A stretch of DNA of 64,000 bases, from the NCBI GenBank assembly GCA_002007465.1, contig LNAC01000001.1:3123327-3187326 (forward strand). The letters run 5' to 3'. Made by a program: the position numbers and the translations under genes. Origin of the DNA: Ailurus styani (Eukaryota > Chordata > Mammalia > Carnivora > Ailuridae). Every line of letters starts with the position of its first letter. Position 1 is the stretch's first letter. Below, in pieces: positions 46,376-58,199 of this stretch. The notes beneath the pieces are model-generated. The model was not told the origin of the DNA and did not search any database. It saw only the letters and a list, made by a program, of their open reading frames with translations.

Positions 46376-47690
46376 CATCCTTGAGATGGGGGTCTGAGGC
46401 AGCAAGGCACCGCAGAGTCAATGTCACTGTGTCTCACCCTTCCGTTGAGCATCACTTGAAGGCGTTCTTAAAGGAAGTCCCGCACAGACCGAACAATTAG
46501 GCAAGTTTAACTCAAAAAAGGTAACTTCATTTTCCATATAGCTGGGGCAATTTAATGAACACATATTTGCTGCTGTTTTTATGAGAAACATGATCAAATG
46601 GAGTGATAAATAAATGGCTATGACTTTAGAACGGCATTCCTGCTTCCTGAGGACACCACCTGTCTGTCCACAATCGGGTCCCTACTGGCACCTTCACTGT
46701 GTGGTGGCTGAAACCTGTCCTGGGAGTGGGGCTCCCGTCTCTATCTCTGCTGATGAAACACCTCCCACCCAGATCTTCACTTTCTTCGCCTGGACTTGAG
46801 AAGCTTTCTCTCTAAATGTGCACTTTCCCCTTTCACTGTGGAGCACAGCAGCTAGGACTCCTGGTGGGGGAGAGCCTTCCTATCTCTGCCTGCTTCTCAT
46901 GCGCGTGACAACCGGGATCAGGTGCCTTCTAATGCTGAAGGGGCAGACTCCTCCACTTTTAGGGCCTTTGTTCAGCATTAAGCAGAGAAATATCCAGAAG
47001 CCAAAAAAAAAAAAAAAAAAGGATGCAGAATCCAACGTCCCTCTCCCCCTCTGCTGCCCCAGTGCCCACCGGCATCCTCTGGCAAACACTGCCTCTTGGG
47101 ATGCCCCCTCGCCTGGGGGGGGGGTCCTGCCCGCTCAGCTGAGGGTCTCACCTCTCTTCTCAGTAGGGTTTGCTCTACGGACCACATGAAGGGATGCACG
47201 TTTGTTGAAACCATACTCCTGCACATAAACAGCTGTGAGATTCTTCCAATTTGCTCTTGTGCTTCTAAAACATGTGTGTTAGCAGACACACATGGGTTCG
47301 CCCCAGTTATTAGAAAGGTAGGAAGGCGTTGTCCTAGATCCCAGACATTCCTCCAAGAGTTTCTCTCCAGTTGCAGAGACAGAGTCATGCTGGAAAGCCA
47401 GCGGGTTGGTTGGACTGTGACTGTAGAATTCTAAAAGTGTTTTTAGTGGTGTTATGGCTAAAGTCATAAAAACTTTTCCTTCTGGTTTGCTGGAATCAGG
47501 TTGCTCGTGAAATTTATCCCAGGCTTACCTAAGACTACCACTCCCGGCTCTGGTTCTTCCCGGGGCCTTGGTCTCTTCTTCTAGACACTACTGTGTTTCC
47601 TGGAGAAAGCTGAGTCCTTTCCTGTATTTGTGTTCTTCAGTTAGCACATACTTATCACTTTGAGAAGCCTTCTGTATGTTTTCCTTCTAA
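46376..47690. other. Unique sequence with A-run and G-run
   Basis: Mostly unrecognised. Positions 46490-46620 look like complex conserved-type sequence (gcaatttaatgaacacatat). An 18-base A run lies at 47003-47020 and a nine-G run near 47114. Frames at 46818-47434 are chance frames. Confidence 0.4.
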
Positions 47691-47792
47691 ATATTTTAGA
47701 CCAAAGTATTTTAAATATTAGACCAAAATATTAGACCATAATGTTTTAGACCAAAATATTAGACCATTTAATATTAGACCAAAATATTTTCC
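47691..47792. repeat. Imperfect tandem repeat of ttagaccaaaata
   Basis: Six copies of the core ttagacca begin at about 47696, 47718, 47731, 47746, 47759 and 47774. After the first, spacing alternates 13 and 15 bases, so the higher-order unit is about 28 bases. It is not a common interspersed repeat. Confidence 0.88.
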
Positions 47793-48153
47793 AAAGCCAG
47801 TTGAGTGACATCTGTGAAGTTTCACATATTCTTACTGAAGTCATAAATTTCCGTTTCTATGTCTTTATGAACATCAGTCATTGATTTGTGCTGCTTCTCA
47901 CAGAGGAGCATTTTGGGGGAGTTGATGCTGGCTGTTTATGAAGAGATGAGTCTGGGACATTTTTTGATCATCCCACAGGTCTAAGCCACTTTCAGGATTA
48001 AGTAGACTTCTTTAAAAATTAGTGTTTTCATTCTTCATCAGTTCTTTGATATTTCTAAGAAGAAAGGAAAAGTGGTAAAAAAAGGGTCAGGGACGGGCAG
48101 GATTTGGAATACACTCTGGAAAGAGTCCATCTCAAATCTAAAAACACATGTGT
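47793..48153. other. Unique sequence, nothing recognised
   Basis: No repeat or gene was recognised. Confidence 0.4.
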
Positions 48154-48329
48154 GGGGTGCCTGGGGGGCTCCGTGGGTTAAAGCCTCTGCCTTCGGCTCA
48201 GGTCATGATCTCAGGGTCCTGGGATTGAGCAGGGAGCCTGCTTCCTCCTCTCTCTCTCTGCGTGCCTCTCTGCCTATTTGTAATCTCTCTCTGTCAAATA
48301 AATAACATTTTTAAGCACAAACAAACAAC
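48154..48329 (+). mobile_element. CanSINE with internal deletion, plus strand
   Basis: The head is normal (ggtgcctggggggctccgtg...ggctcaggtcatgatctcagg). The body then jumps from gggattgagc straight to agggagcctgcttcc, losing about 25 bases (the expected cccgcatcgggctctctgct). TSD acacatgtgt lies at 48144-48153 and 48330-48339. The shared gagc/agc microhomology suggests a deletion during reverse transcription or after insertion. Confidence 0.94.
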
Positions 48330-48699
48330 ACACATGTGTCGAAGAAACAGGCAGCATTGACTCCGTTTTTGTGCCTGGGCTTTCCTGCCTCTTGAATGGT
48401 TGCTCAGTGAAGCCCAAACATGACCTTTCCAGGGAGGGAGCAATGGAGGAGACCGGGATCCGGAGACCCTGCAGTGGAGTTAGGGCCCAGCCATTTGTGG
48501 GTAACAGGTGTTTGGACGTCTCAGTGAGACGACACAACCCACCCCACCCCTGAAGCTGCTCCATCCATCAGGCAAACACGGAGACTTTGAACCTCCTCAT
48601 GTCAGCGAGGAGGTGCACCACAGCCAGGAGCCTGGAGGGGAGAAGGATCCAATCATAATCTAGAGGTGGATTTGAGCCTAGGCATGAATTCTTTGTCCT
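48330..48699. other. Unique sequence, nothing recognised
   Basis: No feature was recognised. The minus-strand frame at 48274-48564 partly covers the SINE tail. Confidence 0.4.
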
Positions 48700-48775
48700 C
48701 CTTCCAGACCTACTCATTCATCGGCCATTTCTGAGCACTTACTAGGTCCCAGGATACACGAAGATGACAGATGGT
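48700..48775 (-). mobile_element. L2/MIR fragment
   Basis: The string catttctgagcacttactaggtcccaggatacacgaagatgac resembles the reversed L2 3' end. It is very short. Confidence 0.4.
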
Positions 48776-48811
48776 ATAGGTTGAGTTAAAAGATTGCAGC
48801 CACAACAACAC

Positions 48812-49000
48812 AACAACCCAAACATGTATGTTGAAGTCCTAACCCCAGTATCTCAGAATGTAACTTTATTTGGGAATAAGGTCATTGCAGGAGTAAATAA
48901 TTGAAATGAGGTCATAGTGGAGTAAGGTGGGCCCCTAGTGTAATGGGACCAGTGTTGTCAGAAGATGGCCTAGGAAGACAGAGACAGAGGAAGGGACAGG
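48812..49000 (+). mobile_element. MLT1-type LTR fragment, sense
   Basis: The strings gttgaagtcctaaccccagtatctcagaatg, tttgggaataaggtcattgc and gaaatgaggtcatagtggag match the 5' half of MLT1 closely. The 3' half is lost or replaced by purine-rich sequence. Confidence 0.8.
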
Positions 49001-49329
49001 AGGAAGAGGAGGGAGGGAAAGGGACCAAGAGACCTGGAGCTGTCTGTTATGTGATCCCACCTGCCCTGTCCTCCTCTCCTCTGGCCCTTCCCTTACTTCA
49101 ACACTGGGGTGGGGAGGGGGGAGCAGGTGCAGGGGGCAGGGGAGGAGAGGAGCTGTCAGAGTGGAGACAGGGCCCAGCACCCTCCTGCAGACTCCCACTG
49201 GGTATGAGCTGTGGGAGGTGGGACAGGGTGGGGGAGAGAAAGGAAAGTTGTCTTTTGATCTCACCTGGGTTGACCTTCTTGTTTAATTCAACAGATGTAA
49301 GCTATAATAGCATAACATATTAGATTTTA
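49001..49329. other. G-rich unique sequence
   Basis: Purine-rich sequence. The segment 49106-49146 has runs ggggtggggagggggg and aggggg...gggg with G-quadruplex potential on the plus strand. The overlapping frames at 48935-49323 are compositional artefacts. Confidence 0.5.
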
Positions 49330-50640
49330 ATTAGAGACACGTTAAATATATAAAGGGAATATTGTTAGACATTCATGAATAACAAAATTACAGTATCCGT
49401 GGGGGGATTTAACATACTTTCTCTTAACATCAAGTAAAAAAATACCATATAGGAAATTTCAATAATATAATTAGTATATAAAACATTAATAATATAGCTC
49501 ATATATTTAAACTTTGTACCCTATAAAGAATATACACTATTTTTAAATATCCATAGGACATTTTTTAAATTGTATTACTTGTTTCAGGGGTATGTCTGTG
49601 ATTCATCCGTCTTACACAGAACACTTTAAAAATGTATCACTTATTCCAAATGAAAGCATCAATATATTCCCCCAAAAGGAATGCTTCATTGTGACACAGT
49701 CTCTCATGACAATACAATGAAACTAGAAAGAAATAATAGCTTAAAAAACCATGACAACAACACAGGAAAATTAAAAAAAAATTCTTTTCCTGAGAATGAA
49801 AAAGGCAGGTTACTAAAAATAGGTGAAGGAGAAACAAACTTCAGTTACTGAAATGAATAATATAGTAACTGTCACAGGAAGCCTCCTGGGATGTGGCCAC
49901 GGCTGTACCAGTACACAGATTGATAGCTGTTAATATTTATTATTAACAACAATAAAAACAAAAACAAACCATTCTATCAAAGAAGACAAAACGATGCAGC
50001 ATAAACTTACCTGAGACTAGTAGGAGAAAGAAACTGATAAGGATGAGCTCATCTATTAGAATATGACAAAGACAATGAGTAAAATTGAGTGTTGATTCTT
50101 AGAGAATAATTTTTAAAAGTTTATTTTATATGATCAAACGAAATAAAAAATCACCTTCCAAATGCACAAGGTTGCATTGAGGGACCATTCATGCAAGACA
50201 CAGAGATGATAAAAAATATGTCTGAATATAGTTGAGAATCTTGATGACACAATGGGTTCCTAGGAATACGTATGATTAAAATTGACTCAGAATATGAGGT
50301 AGAGCCCCTGAAGTGGCCATGTCACCACATGAAATGAAAAACAAACCAAACCATTTACCTTCTACCACCCAAAAGTATAACAACCAAATGTAATGGTTTC
50401 AAGGGTGATTTCCACTTCTTTGCATCTTTCAACCTACAATTAATTTCTACTCGAAATAAACTATTTCTAAGCACAGGAAAGAAGGAAATCTTTTCAATTC
50501 ATTTTATGAAAAAAGAAGATTCTTGATATCAAAATTTGATACAGATATAGAAAAAAGCTATAAATCAGCTTCACCTATGAAAAAGTCCTAAATAAAATGT
50601 TACCAAACTGAAAGGAACAGGGTATTCAAAAAATAATGAT

Positions 50641-50835
50641 TTACTCAACATTTGTTGAGCATGTTTGTGTGGACGGTTTTGTATACACGAATCTAACTTA
50701 ATCCTTGGCGACTGTCTTCCAAGAGGAGAAGTGTGTTGCTCGTCATCTCGTAACCAGGAAGCAGTAGAGATGAGATTCGAACTTAGATTTTTCTGAGTCC
50801 AGATTCTCAACTTTTGAGAATGATCTACTATGACT
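50641..50835 (+). mobile_element. MIR SINE inside L1M, sense
   Basis: The text actcaacatttgttgagcat...ctaacttaatccttggcgac...gtaaccaggaagcagtagagatgagattcgaac follows the MIR order. It separates two parts of the L1 RT region. It also generates part of the minus-strand 147-codon frame at 50571-51014, which is therefore not a gene. Confidence 0.72.
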
Positions 50836-51133
50836 TCATAGTGTTCAACTGCATGCAGGCATGAATCATTCCAAAGAAATCTGGGAGAATCAACCCCATT
50901 TGTAGGATACAGGTAAAAAGGTATTTGATGCAGCCAAGTTATTTGATAAAAATTGAACATTTCTTCTTGATAATAACAAGGAGAAAAAGGGATATGTCCT
51001 AAGTGTGGAAACAATATTTTATAAGATCATCAGCCCTGTGCCTGCCTGGTCTCATTAGAATCACGTCTTTTCCAGTTAAACAACACAAAATGATCATTAC
51101 AATTCCTGTTTAACTAGGCTATTTTGTAAGTTT

Positions 51134-51234
51134 TATTTTATTTTTTTAATTTATATTTTTAAAATTCAATTAGCCAACTTATAATACATTGCTAGTTTCA
51201 GATATAGTGTTCAATAAATTATTGGTTACATAAA
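51134..51234 (-). mobile_element. Severely 5'-truncated young carnivore L1, antisense
   Basis: About 100 bases: a T-rich tail followed by aaaattcaattagccaactt and then ataatacattgctagtttcagat. This is the reverse complement of the carnivore L1 3' terminus. A perfect 19-base TSD, taggctattttgtaagttt, flanks it at 51115-51133 and 51235-51253. It is a textbook dead-on-arrival L1 insertion within an older L1. Confidence 0.95.
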
Positions 51235-52435
51235 TAGGCTATTTTGTAAGTTTAAGAAAAAAGAACACAGAATTACTGGAAAGGAAGAGATAAGATTAGA
51301 ATGGTTTCCAATTGACATAACTATTTGTGAAACCTAAAGAAATCAACTGAAACCACATTAGAGTTACCAAGACAATTTGAGCTGATTTTTAGAGAATATT
51401 TGACCATGTCAACTAAAACTTAATTTATAGCTAATATGCATAAATTAGCAGGTTCCTATTTAAACAAAACAATCAGAAGCTGCATGGAACATGTATTCCA
51501 GGCAAAAACATCTTATTTACAATAGCAACAGACATATAAAATAAGTCTGAATAAAATTACAAAGTGTCCTGGAAAAGTATTAAAAATTATAAAACTTTGC
51601 CAAGGGAACGGGAAAAAAAAAAGACTTAAATGAATATAAAGAATAATGTCCCTGTACGAGAAGATTTAGTAGTGCAGATGTCAACTTTCGCCTAATTCAT
51701 CCACAAATTCAATGAATATCCAATTCCAGTCCCAGCGGGATTCAGGGTGGAACTTAACAGAATGTTGTTAAAGTTCATCTGGAAAAATAAATGGCTGAGA
51801 AGAGCCAAGGAAAATTTGAAAAATAAGAATAATGAGAGAGGACTTGACCTACTAGATATTAAAATACTAGAGTGATTAGAACAATGTGCTCATGGTGCAG
51901 GGTAAATGGATCAATAGCACAGAAAGAAATTTCAGGGAGAGACATAAATAATTTAGATTTAACCAAGATGACATTTTAGGGTAGTAAGAAAAGAAAGGGT
52001 TATTCAGTAAATAGTTTGGGGCAACTAGTTAAGCATTTGGAAAAAGAAAAGTTAGATCCCTATTTTATTATTAGACTTAGAATGAGCACCAGGAGTATCA
52101 ATATTTTAAGTTTAGGAATGGATCTATTTTATATTAATACCAGAAAAAAAATCTGTGTAAAAGCTGATTTAATCTTTCTATAAGCAAAAGCTTTTGTAAA
52201 TCAAATGTAGAAACCAGGAAACATTGATGGGTTTGAAATTGTAAAAATACATTTCCAAGTTAAAAATTAGATTGCAAACAAATTATGAAAAATGTTTATA
52301 TTACAGTTCAAGCGTTAACATCTTCAGTATGTTAAAATTCTTCAAATCACTAAGAAAAATATAAACTAGACATCCCCCACCTTCAGGCGTTTACCCTCAC
52401 ACCCACAAAGTTCCCTCTCTGTCTCTTTCTCCACA

Positions 52436-52462
52436 TGCACACACACACACACACACACACAC
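52436..52462. repeat. (CA)n microsatellite
   Basis: Thirteen uninterrupted CA units, followed by a degenerate cgggcacacatgcac. Confidence 0.95.
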
Positions 52463-52811
52463 GGGCACACATGCACTTTCGTTCCCATCCTGTTAAAATA
52501 ACAAAACCCAGATAAAGACTCTCAATGGGTCTAGCACTGAGGGAACAGTTATCTTACGCAGTCAGGAAAAAGGATATGGTTTGATTCTGGTATGATTACA
52601 TAGGGAAATCTCTAATCTCTGCTATCAGCTATGAAAGCAAGACAAAGCACGGTGTGTGTGCATGTGTGTGCAGAGTTGTGTGCAGCATGTGTGTGGTAGG
52701 AATCAAAGACCATGGCTTTCCAGTACAGGATTTCATAGAGGAACTGGCACGGGCCACGGGGATAGAAAGGTGGCATATTGTTGAATTTTCTAATCTTGCA
52801 CAGGCATTTTT

Positions 52812-53002
52812 TTTTAAGATTTTATTTATTTATTTGACAGAGAGAGACACAGAGAGAGGGAACACAAGCAGGGGGAATGAGAGAGGGAGAAGCAGGCTTC
52901 CTGCCAAGCAGGGAGCCTGATGTGGGGCTCGATCCCAGGACCCTGGGACCATGACCTGAGCCGAAGGCAGATGCTTACTGACTGAGTCACTCAGGCACCC
53001 CT
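52812..53002 (-). mobile_element. CanSINE, minus strand, nested in L1M
   Basis: It runs from taagattttatttatttatt through gagagagacacagagag and agcaggcttcctgccaagca to gagtcactcaggcacccc. Imperfect flanks (caggcatttttt at 52801, cagaggtatttttt at 53003) are the likely TSD. The 88-codon frame at 52654-52920 reads partly through the SINE. Confidence 0.93.
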
Positions 53003-53849
53003 CAGAGGTATTTTTTAAAAAAGTAATGTCAATGACATTACTGGAGAGAGATTATGAGCAAGTTTAGTTTTCTTCTTTATGCTTCTCTGTGGTCAAAAAA
53101 CCAATAAAAACAAATAAATATTAAGTTAAAAAATAAATTTACAGAAAGAAAAATATGCAGAAGATTTAAAAGGGTAATTAAATAAAAGGGAAGAAATATA
53201 ATGGCCAATAAGCATAAAATCTCTAAACTTGACTCATAATGACATGAAAATAAAAATGAGATATTCTTTTACTTATAAAATTACATATAAATGTTTACTT
53301 ATAAAAGCATTTTAATGAGAATATCTGCTGTTGGGAGGGTGTAGGAAAATGGGCACAGCTAAAGGTCAGGTATATGATTTGGCCTGTCTGGTTAAAGATT
53401 TTCCAGTATTTTAAATTCTACTTTAAGTTTTATCCTATGGAAGTAATCATGGATGTTAATAAAGACTTGGCTTTAGAGATTTTTTTTTTATTGTAGTATC
53501 TTTGGTGACAGGAAAACAGAGTGTAATCAGCTGTGTATATTCACGGTACATTCATAGCATGAAATGCCAGACAACCATTCAAAATTGTTGTGGAAAAAAT
53601 TTGTGGAATACTATTTAGTATAAAATATTTAGTGTAAAATGTGGGCAGTAAAACAGTCTGCAAGGTTTGACCCAAGGTTTAATTTAAAAAGTGTGAATTC
53701 TTATGGCAAAAGGTAGGAAAAGCATTCACCAAAATGTTTAAATGGATATTTCTAAATTTTGAGACTGTGAGTGATTTTTATCTTTCTTCTGTAGGCTCAT
53801 CCTTAAATCCGTGCAGTCTGGATCCTCAAATGAGGTCTAGAGAATGGGT

Positions 53850-53965
53850 CAGCTCATTCATTCGTTAACTTAGCAAAAATCCCTTGAGCATCTGCTATGT
53901 CCGGGGCACTACCCCACTCCTTCTGCTCGGAACGTCACACTCCAGTGAGGAGACATGCCTGGGAG
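53850..53965 (-). mobile_element. L2 fragment, antisense
   Basis: The string ttcattcgttaacttagcaaaaatcccttgagcatctgctatgtccggggcac matches the reversed L2 3' terminus. Confidence 0.65.
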
Positions 53966-54455
53966 GGCCAGTGAGCAGAAAGGTCCCTCCTGGCTTCTTC
54001 AGAAGACCAGAGAAGGGTAGGGATTAGCTGGGAAAGAATATTTCAAGTACGTCCAGAGCCCCTCTCTGATATCCTCTCCTTCGATACTGTGCACCCCGAA
54101 GGGTCAGAATGCATCCTGAACAGGTTCTCCCCGTCTAAGTACAGCCTTCTCTGGAGGAAAGCCTTAGCTCGTCCCCTCCCCTTGCACTAGCTCTCGGGGC
54201 TAGGTGGGCACTCAGGGCAAGCTGCAGACTGTGAGGTCCACGCTCTGGGCTTCTGATCCCTCTCCTGGGTTAGGCTGGGAAAAGACCAGACACAATATGA
54301 GAGCCAGACCCATGCGAGATTAGTAATGACATACAGCCATTCTCCTCCACACCACTGGTAGTAATTCCCTTATTTCCAGATTTCTTTGAAAGGCAGCAAA
54401 GGTCTGGCCAGATTTACAGAAAATATTTGGAAAAGAGGAGGCTAATACCAGCTCC
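53966..54455. other. Unique sequence, nothing recognised
   Basis: No repeat or gene was recognised. Confidence 0.4.
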
Positions 54456-54520
54456 TTACACCAGCCTGGCCCATGGCAGAAGCTCAATAGACATCTTTGA
54501 ATGTGGAGTAAAGGAGCTTA
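54456..54520 (+). mobile_element. L2 3' terminus, sense, short
   Basis: The string ccagcctggcccatggcagaagctcaatagacatctttgaatg resembles the L2 end cctggcacatagtagg...ctcaataaatatttgttgaatg. Confidence 0.5.
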
Positions 54521-55399
54521 CCGACTTGGCCTTGAACTCAGCTGCTGTATGCTGTCCTGGCTGGGTCAGGCACCCCCCATCCCAGCCACAGTCAAGGTCA
54601 AACTCACATCAGAGAGCCGGGATCCTCATAGCCCCAGAGTCCATGCCTGCAGGGGCTTTCTCTCCTCTGTAGTCCGATTTCCCCTAAGACGTGCCTCCAC
54701 AAGTTGGTCACCTTTGATGTAATTTGCTTCCCTTTTCATCCCATTTTATCGACAGTGTTCTGTTTCCATCCTGGATTATTGCCCACCATGCTAGATGATT
54801 CCTGGGCCCAATGCGTCTAAGAGTCTAAGTGACTTCTCTCGTCCTGAGCAGGTTTAGGTTTTGTAATTCTTTGTGCACCTGTGTCTCTTTCACCTTCTGT
54901 GTTTAAGCCTAATCACATAGCAAGATGGTGTGTCCTGAAATAATAATATACTGAATAATAATATACTCTGTCTCCAGATGCATATGTGCATACACACACG
55001 CAAACACACACATGTACACACAGGGGTTGCAATTATTTTGCATCTCTAAGCGTTCATAAAACAAACATTCAAGAAGAATGAAATTGGTGGCAAGCCTGCA
55101 AGGGGATGGGTGTCAAGAAGCAGCAGCCTTTCGATGAGTTCTCCCCAGTCTCCTCCATTGGAGGGTCCCTTTAGGGCCAAACCACATGGGATGCCTCAAG
55201 GCTCTCCTAGCACTTTGATGGCTGGCCAGCACGGCTGTCCATTAGCAAAGCCTGTGCATTTGACTCTCTTCATCGCAAGCATCTAGGATCTCAAGAACAT
55301 TTTAACCTCGCCGAGTCACTCCAGGAAAGCCACTTGGCGGGTGGAGTGCTTACATCCAGGGGCTGGTCAGCTTTGCCACCCAGTCTCCCGCTGAGTCAT
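54521..55399. other. Unique sequence with interrupted CA repeat
   Basis: No gene was recognised. A degenerate CA tract lies at about 54990-55023. A direct tandem duplication of aataataatatactg/aataataatatactc occurs at about 54939-54968. Confidence 0.45.
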
Positions 55400-56810
55400 T
55401 GAGACCCATTTTAGATTTTATTTTGTTGTTAATTTCATGCCTTATACTAAGTCCATATTGAGTACTTAATCTTGTTAAGAAACATCCACAAAATATTTAT
55501 TGCTGGGAAACTTATTTCATAGGTAATTGCATTGCAATTTTTTTCTAAAAAATTTTTATTTTATGCCTTTTTGTGAAATAATTAAAAACATCATTTCGTT
55601 TTGATCTTTTGGGGATTAAAACTATATTTAATCATGCAATTTTTTTTATTATTTTTGTTCTTGTGTTATAGCAAATGTACAGTGGTTTTATCTCCTCTTT
55701 GTACTTGCAATAACATATTATTTGACCATGAATCACTTTAATGGATTGAAACATAAGCATGTGAATTGAAAAATAGATACATTAGTCAAATCAATAAATA
55801 AATATGAAAATATATTTCTACGATGAAAAACCATCTTGGCTACTGTGTCCTCCAACTTGGACAGAGAGAGCTGAAATATATGGCTGTAAAATATAGCTTG
55901 CCTTGTCAACTAGCCAGTGCCTGCAGCCTAAAAGGAATTTTGAGCACTGGGTACGTAGTATTTCATCAACAAAATCATAAAATAAAGACATTAAAATGAA
56001 GGGATGATGGAGTGCTGCAGGGCGTTGGCAAAATCACCCTTCAGTCTGAGGCTGGAGTAGTTTAGGATTAGACATTGCGTACTTTTCCTATAAATTTGCT
56101 TACAAATAGCATGCCTTAACAAGCAATGTTACCAGGCTGGCCCTGTAGCAAATATATTTCTCCTATTGCTGCTAAACAAACTCTACTTGTACTCTCCGGT
56201 ATAGCTAGGGTTGAAATAAATAATTCATCTCCGGTCTGAAAAAGTACAACTATGACAATCTTCACCCAGAGTATTTGTCTTTGCTAATTAATGACTGAAC
56301 ATAGCTCCTTTAGCTATTCAAAAGCCAGCTACCCATTTTTTTATATACTTCTTCTCATGCGCTGTCTTTATTGGATGAAATCCCCTATTAGTCATAATCA
56401 ATGTTCAATCTCTAATTTCATAAGATAATAAAATGGGCTGCAAGGATTATTAGTAGTTACATTGTGTAACTTATCAGTTATTTGTCAGATGAACGTCGGA
56501 ATATAATTAACATGCATTATTTTAACGAATACAACTGAGAAATAAGGATTGTAAGTGACTTGCCTTTCTCAGAAACTAGGCACAAAATACAGCAAGGAGA
56601 TCTATATTTGCATTTATTTACATATCGGCGCGTAATGTTTTTTTTTCTGTTGTAATAGTATTAGTTAATATCTTTCAACTGCAAATTGCTGCAATTTGTT
56701 TGATTATATTTTTACACCCTTTAATAAGATCAAACAGCATTAATTAAAGTGCGTGGGTCCTATTGGATCGACGGACTATTATAGAATCGATGTGAAATTA
56801 GGTAAGAGAT
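55400..56810. promoter_or_regulatory. Candidate cluster of conserved non-coding elements
   Basis: About 1.4 kb without recognisable repeats and very rich in complex TAAT-containing strings. Examples are gtaattgcattgcaattttt near 55524, gaaataattaaaaac near 55577 and gcattaattaaagtgcgtggg near 56738. Such long repeat-free AT-rich stretches usually coincide with ultraconserved or enhancer clusters around developmental transcription-factor genes. Conservation must be tested. Confidence 0.4.
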
Positions 56811-57690
56811 TTATAGGTTTAGGGTTGGACGGTGATCTGAAGTTCCTGTCACCCAAGCCATTTCCAGGCATCCTTGCATCCGCCATCTCCAAGCCCTGGA
56901 CACCAGGACCACCTTAAGGGGAGAGGGGTTGTCTCCTCCACCTTGAACAAGCACCACCTCTGGACCCCTTGTCCTGCTCCCTGGCCCAGGGGCCCCGGTG
57001 AACCAGTATGTGGCAGAGCACCACCACCCTGTGGAACCCCACTCCACAGGATGTGACTATAGTGGCGAAGCCTTTTGGATTTTTCCCTTCTCTTTGGTTT
57101 AAAGCAGCATCATTTGGTGTTCTTGGTCCATTCAAACGGCCACTGACAGCCAGCTAGGGAACCAAGCAAGACCGTCCACTCAGATTTTAATGTATAATTT
57201 ATGATTTATTTCCCCTTCCTCCCCAAGGTTTGTGGTGTGACCTGTCCTAGGAGTTGGATTCCGCAGAGCAGAAGTTGGAAGGCAGAGCTCAGTGGCAATC
57301 CAGGTACCCGGGGTGGCCCTCTCCGGGCTGTTTGGGAGGGAAGGATGCCCTCCAAGGAGGAGCGGAGTCTCAGAGGCTCTGAGACAGGACCCAGGCGAGA
57401 AATCCTGGGGAGCTTCGAACTCTAACTGGCACCCTATTGAGCCACATTGTCTGACCTCGGGAAGTATGGCCCCGGGGACCCACCAGAGAACCCTCAGGCT
57501 AACTCCGTCCCGTGCACACATTTCAACAATCAGAGCCCGGGTAGAACCCCTATAACAAGAAGCTGGCTGGTTCTGTCCTCCTTCCAGGGCCCAAGCCAGC
57601 CTGCGCCCCCCGGGGACAGGGACCCGCGGCCCGTCTGCTGACCAGCACAGGAAAGATCTGCTTTGAGGGGTCGTCTCACTGTCCCACATT
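56811..57690. other. GC-richer unique block, not a CpG island
   Basis: GC rises to roughly 58 percent by eye, with CpGs below island level (about 17 in 420 bases at 57240-57660). A 169-codon minus-strand frame (57180-57689) and several overlapping frames exist because stops are rare here. None shows a known motif. Confidence 0.45.
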
Positions 57691-58199
57691 CACTGTGCCA
57701 GTTTCAATGAGCACTTTTTATGAAGCATTTTATGCAGGGCAACTGGTGTGACACGGAGTTGGCTTTTCCTTTCTTTCTTTTTCTTCTCTCTCTTTTTTTC
57801 CCCCCTTCGTCTTTCTTCCCCATATTTTCTGGTTTATTCTCTGTCCAGTTGGTTTTGGTTATAATGTAGCCCACCCACATGCAGGTTGCAGAGATGGGTG
57901 AGTAAAAGTCAGAAACAATTCAGGGTGATTGTGGCGAAAGCTTTGTAGACCATCTGCACATACCAGGGACGCATTTGTGGAATAGACCAACATATGATTG
58001 TGGAATCAATAGTTCAAATTCCTTGTTCTTTTCAATTGATTTTCATGTGTGCATGGGGGGTGGAGAATATACAGGAACTCATCTGAATAAAAATTATTTT
58101 CGAGTCACAGATATGTTAGCACTATTTAAATGCCAAATGGGGAATACCGTGTGGACATAAACATTTCAAATAATGCCAGTAAAAATCATAGCGACTCAT
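57691..58199. other. Unique sequence with pyrimidine tract
   Basis: A TTTC/CTTT-rich tract spans about 57767-57822. The rest is unrecognised, repeat-free sequence. Confidence 0.4.

Larger units (their letters stand above)
49330..53850 (+). mobile_element. Old L1M LINE, sense, about 4.5 kb, repeatedly interrupted
   Basis: Following ORF2 to the 3' UTR in order: ggggggatttaacatact...agaatatacac near 49402-49539 is the endonuclease region. The RT region has gaaaaagtcctaaataaaatg near 50577. The ORF2 end has gttcatctggaaaaataaatgg near 51772. The tail region has gcatgaaatgccagacaacc near 53557. All frames are destroyed. Later insertions are a MIR (50641), a young L1 end (51134) and a CanSINE (52812). 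The AT-rich gaps are diverged L1, not separate genes. Confidence 0.65.

Noticed and set aside
50571..51014. 147-codon minus-strand ORF
   Set aside because: It is built from antisense MIR and L1M sequence.
57180..57689. 169-codon minus-strand ORF, the longest in the window
   Set aside because: It lies in GC-rich, stop-poor DNA, several other long frames overlap it, and no domain is recognisable.
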